From: Pseudogymnoascus destructans
Lineage: Eukaryota > Ascomycota > Leotiomycetes > Thelebolales > Thelebolaceae
Assembly (NCBI RefSeq): GCF_001641265.1
Contig: NW_020167520.1
Span: forward strand, 2,294,001-2,358,000
Length of the DNA: 64,000 bases
Direction of reading: 5' to 3'
Shown piece by piece: positions 11,253-21,177 of this stretch. The notes beneath the pieces are model-generated. The model had not been told where the DNA came from. It was given only the letters and a program-made list of their open reading frames with translations, and ran no database searches. The translations under genes were made by a program, and so were the position numbers. The number at the start of each line of letters is the position of its first letter. The first letter of the stretch is position 1.

Positions 11253-11645
11253 GGGAAGGTCGAGGTGTTTTGTTGACGGTCCATTGTCGAAGAGCACGAC
11301 GCTGTTCAATCGTCATCGAATTGAGCTTTCTCGAAGGCATTCTATAAGATTCAAAAGATTAGCATAAGTCGATATTCAAGGAGGATCTCACGATATCAGA
11401 TGTATTGTGTTTTGTATGTAAAAAGCTTCCGTACAGAAAAAGATATCGAGATAACGTAAATATCGGCTAAAAGCATATCGACTTATCGTATTTTTACTGT
11501 ACCATGCCAACGTCCTTGTCTGCCCCACCTACCCACTCATCGCCCATTGGCATTCGAAACTGTATTGAACAGGTCACCGTCACCACTGCACTGTCGCTCT
11601 TGTGCTCCCATAGTAGCCCCCGTAAGCATGTAGTTAATGACCTCA

Positions 11646-13674
11646 TCATTGATGGGGATGATGGCATCGCCGAGCATTGTGACTGGCTTCACGACATGTG
11701 CTACAGCGGCTACGGACCATGTCGGGTACAGGCGCAACGACGGCGCCAAGCGGCAGCATGCTGCCATGATCGCAGATATCTCTACGGCCACGCGGATTCC
11801 GGGTGTCTTGTCGGCGAACCCGCTCTTTTTTAGGTCGTCCACGAGGGACTCGAGTTACAGTCGGGTCGCACAAAAGATTGAGTGCTTCAGCATCTGTGTC
11901 AAGGTCGTTAATGCTAACTGGCGGCAGAGTGTCTTCATACATCTGTGCCCATATAACAGCAGAAAGGTCTTCAGGGAGGTAAGGGGTAACGTGCGCCCCA
12001 GTGGCGAGGATTAGGGTCATGGCATGACCGCAGGGTATGCCATTCTCTTGGAATATAAGGCAGGAGCACGTCTTATCGTTGAGGTTAACAATGTGGATAC
12101 GTTCGTCAGGCTGCACCACTCGTCCTTCAACAGGTGATGAGATCTGGACTCAATTGCTCTGAGCATAGGCTCTTGCCTCGTCAACCTGCTTATCTACCCA
12201 AGGCGTCGTATGTCGGCCTGCAGCAATGACTATATGCGCTAATGCCTTGCGCTCAAAGCACTTTTCCATTACCCGATGCCAGAGACTGTCAAGCAGCTCA
12301 ACTACTGGCAATTCTCTGTCGATTTTGAGAACTTGATTAACGCTCTCAACAACGTTACTAGTGTCGTGGCCGTACTGTCGGCCTTGGAACAAAAAGTGTA
12401 CCCACTTCTCAGGCTCAGCAGCAAGTAAGTATTCTGCTGCTTCAGCCTTCTGCTTGCATAACTCTGCTAGCGCAGCATCATATGCAATTGGTTGCTACTT
12501 CGAGCAACCTGCCAGAACAGCGGCGTTAGCCCTCTGCCAAACTTTTCAGTAAAGTTCTCACGGAGGTGATGGCAGCACCAAGCCACTGCTAGTAAACCTC
12601 CTAGCACAGCTTCTGCTTCGCGTAAGCCTTTGTAATGATCTGAGATCATCGTTACCGGCTCAGCAGAGATCTCAGGCATAGCCCAGCGGCAGTGTCGGAG
12701 GAACCACTCCCAAGAGTCTCGGATCTCAGACTCTACTAACGCCCAAGCTAGCAAGACGACTTCACCATTTGCATCAATGCCAACAGCGAGTAGGAGAGAA
12801 AGTATGAAGCAGGCCTTCAAAAAGGTCCCATCTACAGCAACGAGGCGGCGACAAAGATGGAAGGTCTCACGTGAGACTGGGGGACATACAAAGACCCGTT
12901 GAAAGCGGTCTATAGATAGTTATTAAGTAGTTCGCTAGACAAAATAAAGGGAAAGAGCTCACTATGCTGGTCAAGAACGAAGTCAATGTTTACACGATGA
13001 TAAATAGCTTCTAAGCGCTGCTTATAAGCTGGCAGCAGCTGGAAGCTGTGTCGCTGAGCGCCAATGTCGCCATTGAGGAGGCGGAGGTGGCAAAGCTGAG
13101 CTACTTTGTAGCTGACCTCAGCAGCGAAACGCACACGTAGGAGGTTGACAATGTCTTTAGGCATTGTGGCCTTTGTCACATTTAAGTGATGAGAGACTAC
13201 AGAGTCTAGCCACTCCTTCTTTGAGGCAGATAAAAAGTGCTGAGTGCCTCGGCCAACACAAGTGTGCTCAGCCACAGTGACAACAAGCTCCCAGTAGCTG
13301 TCCTGCGCTCGTTGCACTGCACGGCAGCACCAGCGACAGTGGGCTTCGGCCTCCGCACAAATCCAGGTGGCACGGCCAGGGTCTCGGTATGCCATCCGGA
13401 AGGTAAACTTTCCCTTAACTGCCCAATCGTCCAGGGCGCGGATCATAGCGTCAATATCTTCAAGGTACTCTGTACCATCGACAGGCTCGACGAGTTCAGC
13501 AAGCAAAGCCATGTTCTCAAAAAATGAGCAGCGCTTCTGCAGGCTAGTAAAATGCCAGAAAATCAAGTCCTTCAGGGCGGCCACAAATGAGGGAGGAGGG
13601 CGGTGAGTCTGCCAGTTTGCCCTACTACAGGTTGACTGCAACGTCGACTGCAACGACGATGGCGACAGCAACAA
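11646..13674 (-). pseudogene. MULE transposase, broken
   Basis: Fragments in order on the minus strand: an N-terminal region with SFVAALKDLIFWHFTSLQ, a FAR1/MULE-like middle part, then VAVDGTFLKACFILSLLLAV with the first catalytic Asp, AWALVESEIRDSWEWFLRH, and AWCCHHLRENF. A SWIM zinc finger follows (CSCLIFQENGIPCGHAMTL near 12010-12060). The C-terminus has a zinc-knuckle-like CSTCREASHNARRCHH. The frame is lost at about 12910, 12470 and 12120-12150, so no full product can be made. Together these domains identify the Mutator superfamily; the TIRs and 9-bp duplication agree. Confidence 0.8.
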
Positions 13675-13844
13675 TGGTGACAGCGAGGTTGGTAGACTTG
13701 GCAGTGATGTGCGATTGGATGGATGGGTGGTTGAGTCATGAGTGGGTAGCGCGGGCTACTCAGATTCTCGAAATAGTAACAGCATGGTATATAGTTCTTT
13801 ACAGGGGTCGTGCATGGTATATGGTTCTTTTGCCCATAATCATA

Positions 13845-14012
13845 TTAATCATGACTATTCGAATAGTCAAATAGCACGTAAGCATGATTATTCATAATCA
13901 TGAATATTCGTGATTATGATTAACGTATTTCACAAGCGAGTAAGCATGATTATTCATAATCATGAATAACGTGGTTGTACACCGAGTCGATCACTTTTCC
14001 CCACCCTACTAC
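13845..14012. repeat. AT-rich region with TAATCATGATTA-type palindromes
   Basis: Several inverted repeats built from CATGATTATTCATAATCATG are packed here. The same ATCATGATTAT vocabulary recurs at 23540-23636 and 25650-26290. No coding potential. Confidence 0.5.
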
Positions 14013-14340
14013 TGTAAGGATGCCTTCTCATCTCTCACTCTAAGGAGCAGACTCTGAGTAGCTGCGGGTCACGTGTGATCATTTGGGCAGGCTAACCGAG
14101 TCGGATGGGTTTCGGGTACTTGAGGGAAATGACTCACGAGGTTCCCCCTGGTCACATGTGATCATTTGAGCGGGCTAACCGAGTCGGATGGGTTCGGGTA
14201 CTTAAGGGAATTGACTCACGGGGTTCCCCCTTGATCTTTTTTGTATCCTTCATAGTAGACCTATAGGATAGCATCCGTTTAGCCTCCGACTCGCACTCTC
14301 ATATGCTATTACTGTGAGCTGGGTGCCCTGTGTCCTTACA
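14013..14340. mobile_element. LTR, family B, with internal duplication
   Basis: 328 bp starting TGTAAGGATGCC and ending GTGTCCTTACA. It is about 80 bp longer than the other family B copies because the segment with ACCGAGTCGGATGGGTT and its flanks is present twice in tandem (about 14070-14230). No 5-bp duplication is evident, so one side may have been rearranged. It abuts Gypsy pol sequence on its right. Confidence 0.75.
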
Positions 14341-14342
14341 GA

Positions 14343-15995
14343 ACTACACGAACCAAGATATTTACCAAGGTGGACCTCAGAGTCGCCTATAACCTAATTC
14401 GAATCAAGGAAGGGGATGAGTGGAAAACAGCATTCTGCACCCGCTATGGCTTGTTTGAATACTTGGTTATGCCCTTTGGTCTAACAAATGCACCAGCATC
14501 CATGCAGAGGCTCATGAATGCAGCTCTCCATGAATACTTGGATGTGTTTGTTATCATCTACTTAGATGATATCTTAGTCTACTCAGGAGACCCAACGGAA
14601 CATATTGGTCATGTTCGGAAGGTATTACAGAAGCTAAAGTAGCATCGGTTACTCCTTAAGCCAGAAAAATGTGAATTCCACAAGGATCAAGTAGAATTCT
14701 TAGGCTACATTGTCAGAACGCATGGCATCAAAATGGACCAAGCAAAGATCACAGCAGTGTTGGAATGGCCAACACCAACCACGGTCAAAGAAGTACAAGC
14801 CTTCTTAGGCTTCGCCAACTTCTACTGGAGGTTTATTATGGGATATTCCAAGGTAGCTCAATCACATACAGAGCTTACAAGGAAAGACCTTACGTTTGAA
14901 TGGGCAAGCAAGGCAGAGCCTGCCTTTCAGGAACTTAAGACAAAGTTCACAGAAGCACCTATCCTAGTCACATTTGACCTTGTAAAGAACAGACTCCTCT
15001 GACTTCGCGATTGGAGCCTATCTAAGTCAGCCAGATAAGGACGAGAAGCTTAAGCCAGTTGCATATTACTCTAGAAAACTGTCACCTGCGGACTCAACTA
15101 CGACATCCACGACAAGGAGCTGATAGCTATTGTCGTTGCTTTTGAGCAATGGTGAGTATATCTTGAAGGATCGACCTACCCAGTACAGGTATGGATGGAT
15201 CATAAGAACCTTATATACTTCACCACAACCAAGGTGCTAAACCCCAGACAAGTCCGATGGGCAGAGACACTCGCAGCCTACAACTTCACGATTACATATC
15301 GCAAGGGCTCTGAGAATGCAAGAACTGACGCTCTTAGCAGAAGGACTGACTACATCGGCCCTAAAGAGGAAAGACCTAGAGCCATATTGAAGAAGACAGA
15401 CGCAGGAATGCAATACAACGAATTGCTAGCCACAATTGCCACTGTGGAGAACTCGGAGTTGGAAGAAAGACTCAAGAAAGCTTATGCAACAGACGAATTT
15501 GCAAAGCGAGTCTTAATAAAAACCGAAGGCGACTTCGCCATCAATGAACAAGGATTGATCCGATTCAAAGGATTAGTGTATGTCCCAAACAAAATGAGAC
15601 TCCCGCTAGTGCAAGAACAACACTCGCTACCAGCACACAGCCATCAGGGAGTAACATGCACCTTTGAACGAATCACCCGACACTACTACTTCCCAGGTAT
15701 GAGGAAGCAGGTGGAAATGGTAGTAAGAGAGTGCGAAATTTGCAGCAAATCAAAATCTAATAGGCACTTGCCATATGGACAGCTGAAATCTACTCTAATA
15801 CTAACAGGAGCATGGAAATCTATAGCTTTAGATTTCATTATCAAGCTACCACCCTCTTGGGACCTGTTAACAGGAGTAGTATTTGACGCTATCCTGGTTA
15901 TGATGGAAAGACTCAGGAAATACAGAACGTTTGTGCCATATCTAGAAGCTAGTGATGCTAAAGCACTAGATTTCGTCCTTCACATGGTCTTTCAG
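14343..15995 (+). pseudogene. Gypsy-type pol fragment (RT, RNase H, integrase), broken
   Basis: Plus-strand fragments in order. Reverse transcriptase: KVDLRVAYNLIRIKEGDEWK, MPFGLTNAPASMQRLMN, and YLDDILVYS. An RT-connection part has EVQAFLGFANFYWRFI. RNase H is partly lost around 15000-15190. Integrase has the H2C2 finger (HSLPAHSHQG ... CEICSKSKS) and the start of the core (SIALDFIIKLPPSWD). Stops at 14641 and about 15001 and frame shifts break it. The 5' part and the rest of the integrase are missing. It ends where a gag gene of opposite strand begins. Confidence 0.8.
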
Positions 15996-16538
15996 ACCTG
16001 CGTAGAATTGGTCACAGATAGCCTCATCTCCCCAGTTGGTGAGTGTTGCATGCTGTTGAAACTCAGCAGTGTATGCAACTGCTGACCCTCTCTGCTTGAG
16101 AGCCTGGAGTGCCCTGACTGCATTCCGTCGTTCATCAATGTCTCCGAAGTTTTTCTTAAGCCTTTTAAGGAATCCACCCCAGGATACAAAAATTTCCTTT
16201 GTTCCTTGGGTAACTAAGGTGCTGCATTTTCCTTCAACTGTTGGATGGTTCATGTAGTCAGCGAGGTAGTTAGAGATCCATTCTGAGGCTGGTCCTCGAA
16301 AGAGTGCCACAGCCCATAGGACCTGTTTCACTTCTTTGTTGAAGTGTTTGGCGTTAAACGCCATCCATAGCTCCGTCTGGATGATGAAACTCTTGAGCTT
16401 CTTGCGATCCCCATGAAAGGTGTCTGGGAATGCAATCTTCAACTTGTTCGAAGGGTGAGCCTGTGGGGCTTCGATGGTAGGTTCAGTAGCAACCTTCCCC
16501 TTCAATCCAACATTTGATCCAGTATCGTCTCCAGCCAT
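15966..16538 (-). pseudogene. Gypsy-type gag fragment
   Basis: 190 codons from an ATG at 16538, with FPDTFHGDRKKLKSFIIQTE, a capsid-like retrotransposon gag region, and FGDIDERRNAVRALQALKQR. The reading frame stops where it meets the inverted pol fragment near 15966-15995, so the nucleocapsid part is missing. Its LTR lies at 16585-16962, in the right place for a minus-strand element. Confidence 0.75.
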
Positions 16539-16584
16539 GTTGATTTGTGTGTAAGCTGGTACCTCGTGTAAGTGGTGCTCAAAA

Positions 16585-16962
16585 TGTAATGCTGACTTCT
16601 AAATGATAGAAGACACAGAGGTTTCTTGCATAAGGTTGATTTGACAGAGTAGGCAGGGGATTAAACACAAAGGCTTTCCAAGTAACACGTTACAGTATTG
16701 TAAAGAATACTATATTGAGTTGAGCACAAAGCTCCTATCTAAGGAAATACTATCTACTTATATAGTGGTGTCATGCCAAAGGGATATCCGTGGATAACAT
16801 GGATAACATAATATCCATGATATCCAATGTTATCCATCACCTGATATTCCGTGGATCCCTGTGGATAACATGGATAACATAATATCCCTGATACCAATGT
16901 TATCCATCACGTGAGGTTGCAGCTGTAAGCGCTAGCCATAGCACTAGCACTTAGCCGTAACA
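16585..16962 (-). mobile_element. LTR, family C
   Basis: 378 bp bounded by TGTAATGCTGACTTC (16585) and TTAGCCGTAACA (ending 16962), directly upstream of the minus-strand gag. Two imperfect copies of a roughly 65-70-bp segment (16785-16915) contain GTGGATAACATGGATAAC and the inverted ATGTTATCC, so the region can fold. Confidence 0.7.
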
Positions 16963-16979
16963 CATTAGCAGAGGGGGGA

Positions 16980-18010
16980 CCTGTAGGTGTAGGCGTCTGT
17001 AACTTGACATCCAGCTTTAATAATACTGCATTAGGATTGAAAGGCACAAGGCCAGCTCTGTGAAATCTAGCTTTCACATTTTCAGGTGTAATTAACTGCT
17101 TGTATGCAGTGTGGAATTCTAGAAAGAACTTGACCTTAGTTAGTAATGTGGTTTATACAGGCTTTAATAAAGGTTTTGATTTGCTGTCTGTACATCCGTT
17201 TAAGAACACTAAAACACCTAATATCAAGTGGCTAGGTTAAGTGAGAAGAGTGAGGGGGGAGACAGAGACTAATGTTGTGCTTCTTGTATAGTCCTGAAAT
17301 TCGGCCGATTCATGACTCTCATGCCTATCTAGTACTAGCAGCTGATATGGCCCTTTTGCAGAGCCACGAGTATGTGTATCAAAGTGCTATAGCCATTCTA
17401 GACCTGTCTCATTGTTAGTCCATCCATTGCTAGTAGCTTTAATTGCCTAATTATTAGGAAGGCTGCCTTTAGTATACCAACTTGCAAGGTAACACTTCCC
17501 TTATACTACCAAAAATGGAGGGATACTCCTGCCTTTAGCATTTACACAAACAATTGCTATAGCCTATTCCTAGTTGCTAGGCTGAACTGCCTTGCCTGAG
17601 CTAATAACGCCCATCATAAAGCCTGTCTTGTCAAAGTTATAGAAATCACAGTCTTAGATGCTGTACTTTGCTCTTATGTTCTGCACAAGTTAAAATCACG
17701 CTCTAATAAGCTTAGGATCTTCACACAAGGCTCTTTAGAAGTCATAAACATGATTAAAATGCGTCTTTAGCTCTAGGCGGCATTGTATGAATCAATATGC
17801 CCATCGCGTCCTAACGTGCTTTTCCTCCTGTGATTCGAGGATATAATTTGCCATATCTTCTACACTAGCAAGCCGAGGTACAAACCCTCTTACATCCATA
17901 TCTATATTTCGAATAATTACTTCCTCTATAACTTAGTCAATTTATAACAATTGGCTTTGGTTTCAGTGCAAGGTGTTTGGCTATCCATCCTATTCGATAG
18001 TGTCATGTAC
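16980..18010 (-). pseudogene. Very decayed pogo-type (DDE_1) transposase remnant
   Basis: Minus-strand similarity at the DNA level to the family 2 pogo elements at 23637 and 54452: the stretches around 17230-17290, 17600-17660 (CCCATCATAAAGCCTGTCTTGTC, matching the FDETG-encoding region) and 17700-17890 occur in the same order. No open frame survives. Transition mutations appear common, as expected for RIP-type decay, but I did not count them. Confidence 0.6.
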
Positions 18011-18126
18011 AGGACTTTGTAGACTTTGGCAGTAGAGCGACGACTAAGTTTTTTTGATGAATAAATAGCTTTGGTAGCTAGAACGATTCACGCTTCTTGG
18101 GTTTGATTTTCCATTAGTGGTTGTGT

Positions 18127-18221
18127 AGAAAACCTTTGTGTTTAATCTCCTGCCTCCTCTGTCAAGTCAACCTTACATAAGAAACCTCTGTGTCTTCTAT
18201 CGTCTAGAAGTTAGCATTACA
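18127..18221 (+). mobile_element. LTR family C, 3' fragment
   Basis: About 95 bp ending AGTTAGCATTACA matches the reverse complement of the 16585 end of the family C LTR (AAACCTTTGTGTTTAATC ... CCTCTGTGTCTTCTATC). It is truncated on the left. Confidence 0.6.
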
Positions 18222-18228
18222 TATAAGG

Positions 18229-18627
18229 GCAGCACCCTGTTACAATTAAATTACCCCCGTTTTAGTCCATGATGTCCTAGCATGGATGTAGAGACTTCTA
18301 GCTTATCATCTTATACTTGCTTGTAGGCCCATTACTACTTAGGATGCTAAGGTGTGTATATAATAGCTTAAGCCCCTAAGGACGCCGCCTTGTTAGCTAG
18401 GTAAGGAATTACACTAATTACTTGCTTAGCCCACCTAACTAGCAAGCTAATCAAAACCCATTAACTAGGGAGCTAGAATACTCTTATAATGATGTACAAT
18501 TACACTCATGCTACATCCTACTAAGCCAAAAAAGACGATAGTATTCTAGCTCGCCTAGAATACGCATAACACAGTAATTTGGTTGCTAAATTGCTCTAAT
18601 GGCTCTACTGGTGTAACAGGGTGCTGC
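18229..18627. mobile_element. MITE-like element with 16-bp TIR
   Basis: Perfect inverted termini GCAGCACCCTGTTACA (18229-18244) and TGTAACAGGGTGCTGC (18612-18627), about 400 bp, AT-rich and without coding potential. Target duplication not identified. Confidence 0.6.
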
Positions 18628-18850
18628 TGTTACAGTACATGTGGTATATAAAGCACTTTTAGCGTGTGACAGTAACCAGGGCCCCTGCCCCTCTATTCCC
18701 AAATCAGCGCTAGGCTCTCTATGCCAAGAAATTGCCATATATGGCAATATCTGGTCGAAGGTGCCTATACACTGCCATCACCACTACGCCCGTCAATGCT
18801 GACGATTAGCATTGCGAACGAATGGCAGATTCACCGCTGCCACCCTCAAT

Positions 18851-18970
18851 GAAGCACTCGGAAGCCCTCGTCGTGAGGCACTCGGAAGCCATCGTCGCGA
18901 GGCACTCAGAAGCCCTCGTCGTGAGGCACTCAGAAGCCCTCATCACGAGGCACTCAAAAGCCCTCGTCGT
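18851..18970 (+). repeat. 24-bp minisatellite, five units
   Basis: Five direct copies of a 24-bp unit like GAGGCACTCGGAAGCCCTCG plus TCGT. In one frame this reads as an 8-residue repeat EALGSPRR. The enclosing open frame (18812-19069) has no other support, so this is listed as a repeat only. Confidence 0.75.
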
Positions 18971-19035
18971 CGAGGCCAAAGACCGGTGCTAGGAGTCGGC
19001 ACACAAGGAGGACAAGGGCGGGATGAGGGGGAGGT

Positions 19036-19944
19036 TGTAATGGTGGGTGCACCAGATGTGAGAATCTAGCCACCCACGGAAGGGATGATTTTACTAAGAC
19101 AACACACTGTCTTAGGAAAAAGAGCCAAATGGTCGTAGCTTAGACTATTCCACAATGCAGCAATCAGGTGTATGATGTAGTGGAGTGGTTTAGACAAGTT
19201 GTAACAAATGTTGAGTCTGAGAACTCAGGGATAAGTCAGAGGTTAGCACCTCACTGACTTTTCAGAAACAAGGAGTAACAAGATCAATGCTTGGAAGCTT
19301 GGAAAAGACGTGGAAGTATGTGATAGTCGCTTTACTGTATTGTCTGCTTGCCCTTTCTTAAGGAAAGGGCAATCCTATTTATGCTAAAGGAGTGTTGTTC
19401 TCTCATTTTCCAAGACTTTCCATGACTAACCAGGCTTGGTAACTGTAGTCAATGTAAGAGAATCCCATAGAACTATTTCCTAGGTTTCTAGCCTATAGGA
19501 AGTAAAAGGAGGTCCAAGGTCAGAGTACCCCTATAGACAGATTATGTCATAACTTAACCAATCTTGTGGGTAATTAAGGAGTGATGACATGTAATGAATC
19601 ATAGAGGGTTGTAGAAGCTTTTGGAGCTATCGTTCATGTTCCTAGGCCTCTAGTTGATAGAGATATGTCATGTGTAGTATTAGCCCAGTAACTAAGGAGT
19701 GATGTCATGTAATGAATCATAGAGGGTTGTAGAGATATGCTATGTGGTCATATCGGCCCAGTAACTAAGGAGCAATGACGTGTAATAAATCATAGAGGGT
19801 TGTAGCAATCGTTGAGTAGTATTGCTCTTGTTGTTGGTGTGACAAGCCAAAATATGTATAGTGACTTGTAGGTTTGAGGAGGAGATTTCTAAGTTTGCTC
19901 TTGAGTTTGATAGCAAACTGAGTGCAATGAATGTCAGTATGACA
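19036..19944 (-). mobile_element. Solo LTR, family A
   Basis: Starts TGTAATGGTGGGTGC and ends GTCAGTATGACA. It is flanked by GAGGT on both sides (19031-19035, 19945-19949). Internally the segment containing AATCATAGAGGGTTGTAG is present several times, and part of the normal LTR is missing. Confidence 0.85.
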
Positions 19945-19978
19945 GAGGTGCTCTTGCTATTGCTGCTCATAACAGCCA

Positions 19979-20989
19979 GTGTTCATTTATGAACACCGGT
20001 CGTTCTGCCTAGGGGATCTGCCTCTAGGTAATGCTCAGCGCCTGTTCCGGTTCATGGAACAGGAACTATGCCAGCTGATTTCCCTCCTCCATATGGAGGA
20101 GATGACTTGGCGGAGCCATCTAGCACTGACTCCAGAGGATGCTCTCTGCGTCATCTGTGCTATACTGGCCTACCCAGGCCGCTGGGTCAGCCTCTGTCAC
20201 GTCTTTGGATGGTCTGAGGCTTGGCTTAGCACTGTGTTTAATGACACAGTGCTATTCCTCGCAGCCCAATTTGGGCTGACTCTCTGGTGGCACCACCAGC
20301 TGACATACCATCGGCTGGCAGAGTTCGCTGCTGGGGTCAAGAGGGTCTGTGGGGTTGGGGGGGTCTGGGGCTTTGTGGATAGCACTTTCTGTCCACATTG
20401 CCACCCACAAGGCAATGTGGCCCAGAGAGCCATGTTCTCTGGGCACAAGCGCCTTTACGGCGTTAACTGGCAAACCATCTCTACCCCAGATGTCTTGATC
20501 AGCTCGCTCATGGGGCCATTTGCTGGCCCAGTTAATGACTGGGCTATGTGGTATAAGTCTGGCTACGATGCAGCTATCCGTAAGGTAAGTCCCCCCTTCC
20601 CCCCTCTTGTGACTGGTGCTAACCTCGTAACAGATCATAGAGGGTCATGAGACCCTCTATGTCTTTGGCGACCCAGCCTACTCAGCCGCCTTTGGCACTG
20701 TGTCCCGTTTGAGCATCCGCTTGGGCAGTTTAGCTTGCCTGAGGACCAGCAGCGATGGAACACTGCTCTGTCCTCTCTTAGGATTGAGGTCGAGAGAGTC
20801 TTTGGCTCTGTCCAGCAAAGCTGGACATATACTGCCTTCGGCAAGGGGCTAAGGGCTGGTATGAAGCCTGTCACTGCATACTTTGTCGTTGCTGTCTTGC
20901 TTATGAATGTGCAGACATGCCTAAAGGGGCAAGAGCGGAGGAACCAATTTGGATTGACTCCACCTACAGTGGAGTCCTATCTATCATAG
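19979..20989 (+). pseudogene. PIF/Harbinger-like transposase (HARBI1/DDE_4 type)
   Basis: The nuclease core is clear: GVWGFVDSTFCPHCHP (first Asp), MFSGHKRLYGVNWQTISTPD, GPFAGPVNDWAMWYKSG (second Asp), then after a 50-bp intron (about 20585-20632, GTAAGT...AACAG) LYVFGDPAYSAAF, and finally RIEVERVFGSVQQSW (Glu) before the stop at 20989. A one-base shift around 20690-20705 is needed to pass from GDPAY to FSLPEDQQRW, so this copy is probably inactive. The family moves DNA by cut and paste together with a Myb-like partner, which is present on the opposite strand at 21178-22889. Confidence 0.75.
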
Positions 20990-21177
20990 GTATGTACATT
21001 CCTATTGTCACCCCTCCCCCTCCCCCCAATTCCCCTTCTAATTCCCTTTCTGCTGCTTCATCATCGCTAGCATCTGTGTCACATTGTTGTGAACAGTGCT
21101 AACCTTAGACTCTAGGTCCTCGAGCCGCTTCTCGACAGCAGAATCCTTTTCCTCCCTCTCCCCCTCCTTCGGGTTGC

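Larger units (their letters stand above)
8287..11340 (-). pseudogene. Pogo/Fot1-like transposase (family 1, copy 1), interrupted
   Basis: The start ATG at 11340 gives the same opening as the copy at 52802. Then come an HTH_psq/CENP-B-like DNA-binding region, the DDE_1 core with NMDETGLYWKMMPS and LLTMDNFSAH, and the C-terminal part ending at 8287. It is cut by solo LTRs at 11007-11252, 9766-10700 and 8465-8711. It carries an in-frame TGA at about 9220 just before the block with the third catalytic Asp (RFQALDQGII). Unlike copy 2, the frame is intact through RRQWLLYILDTFERNEDPV. Confidence 0.8.
8182..11499 (-). mobile_element. Pogo/Fot1-like element family 1, copy 1, inserted in the MULE
   Basis: The ends are CAGTAAAAATACGATAAG at 8182 and its reverse complement ending 11499, flanked by TA on both sides (8180-8181, 11500-11501). 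TIRs of this kind and a TA target site are typical of Tc1/mariner-pogo elements. Removing the three LTR insertions leaves about 1.87 kb, a normal size for Fot1-like elements. The second copy in this window is at 52643. Confidence 0.85.
8099..13835 (-). mobile_element. Mutator-like element (MULE) with 9-bp target duplication, host to nested insertions
   Basis: The inverted ends begin GGGCAAAA at 8099 and end TTTTGCCC at 13835. They match over about 55 bp, including CATGCACGACCCCTGTAAAG. Both ends are flanked by ATAATCATA (8090-8098 and 13836-13844), a 9-bp duplication as expected for Mutator-type transposition. Without the pogo insertion at 8182-11499 the element is about 2.4 kb. Its single gene, on the minus strand, is a decayed MULE transposase. 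Confidence 0.85.
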
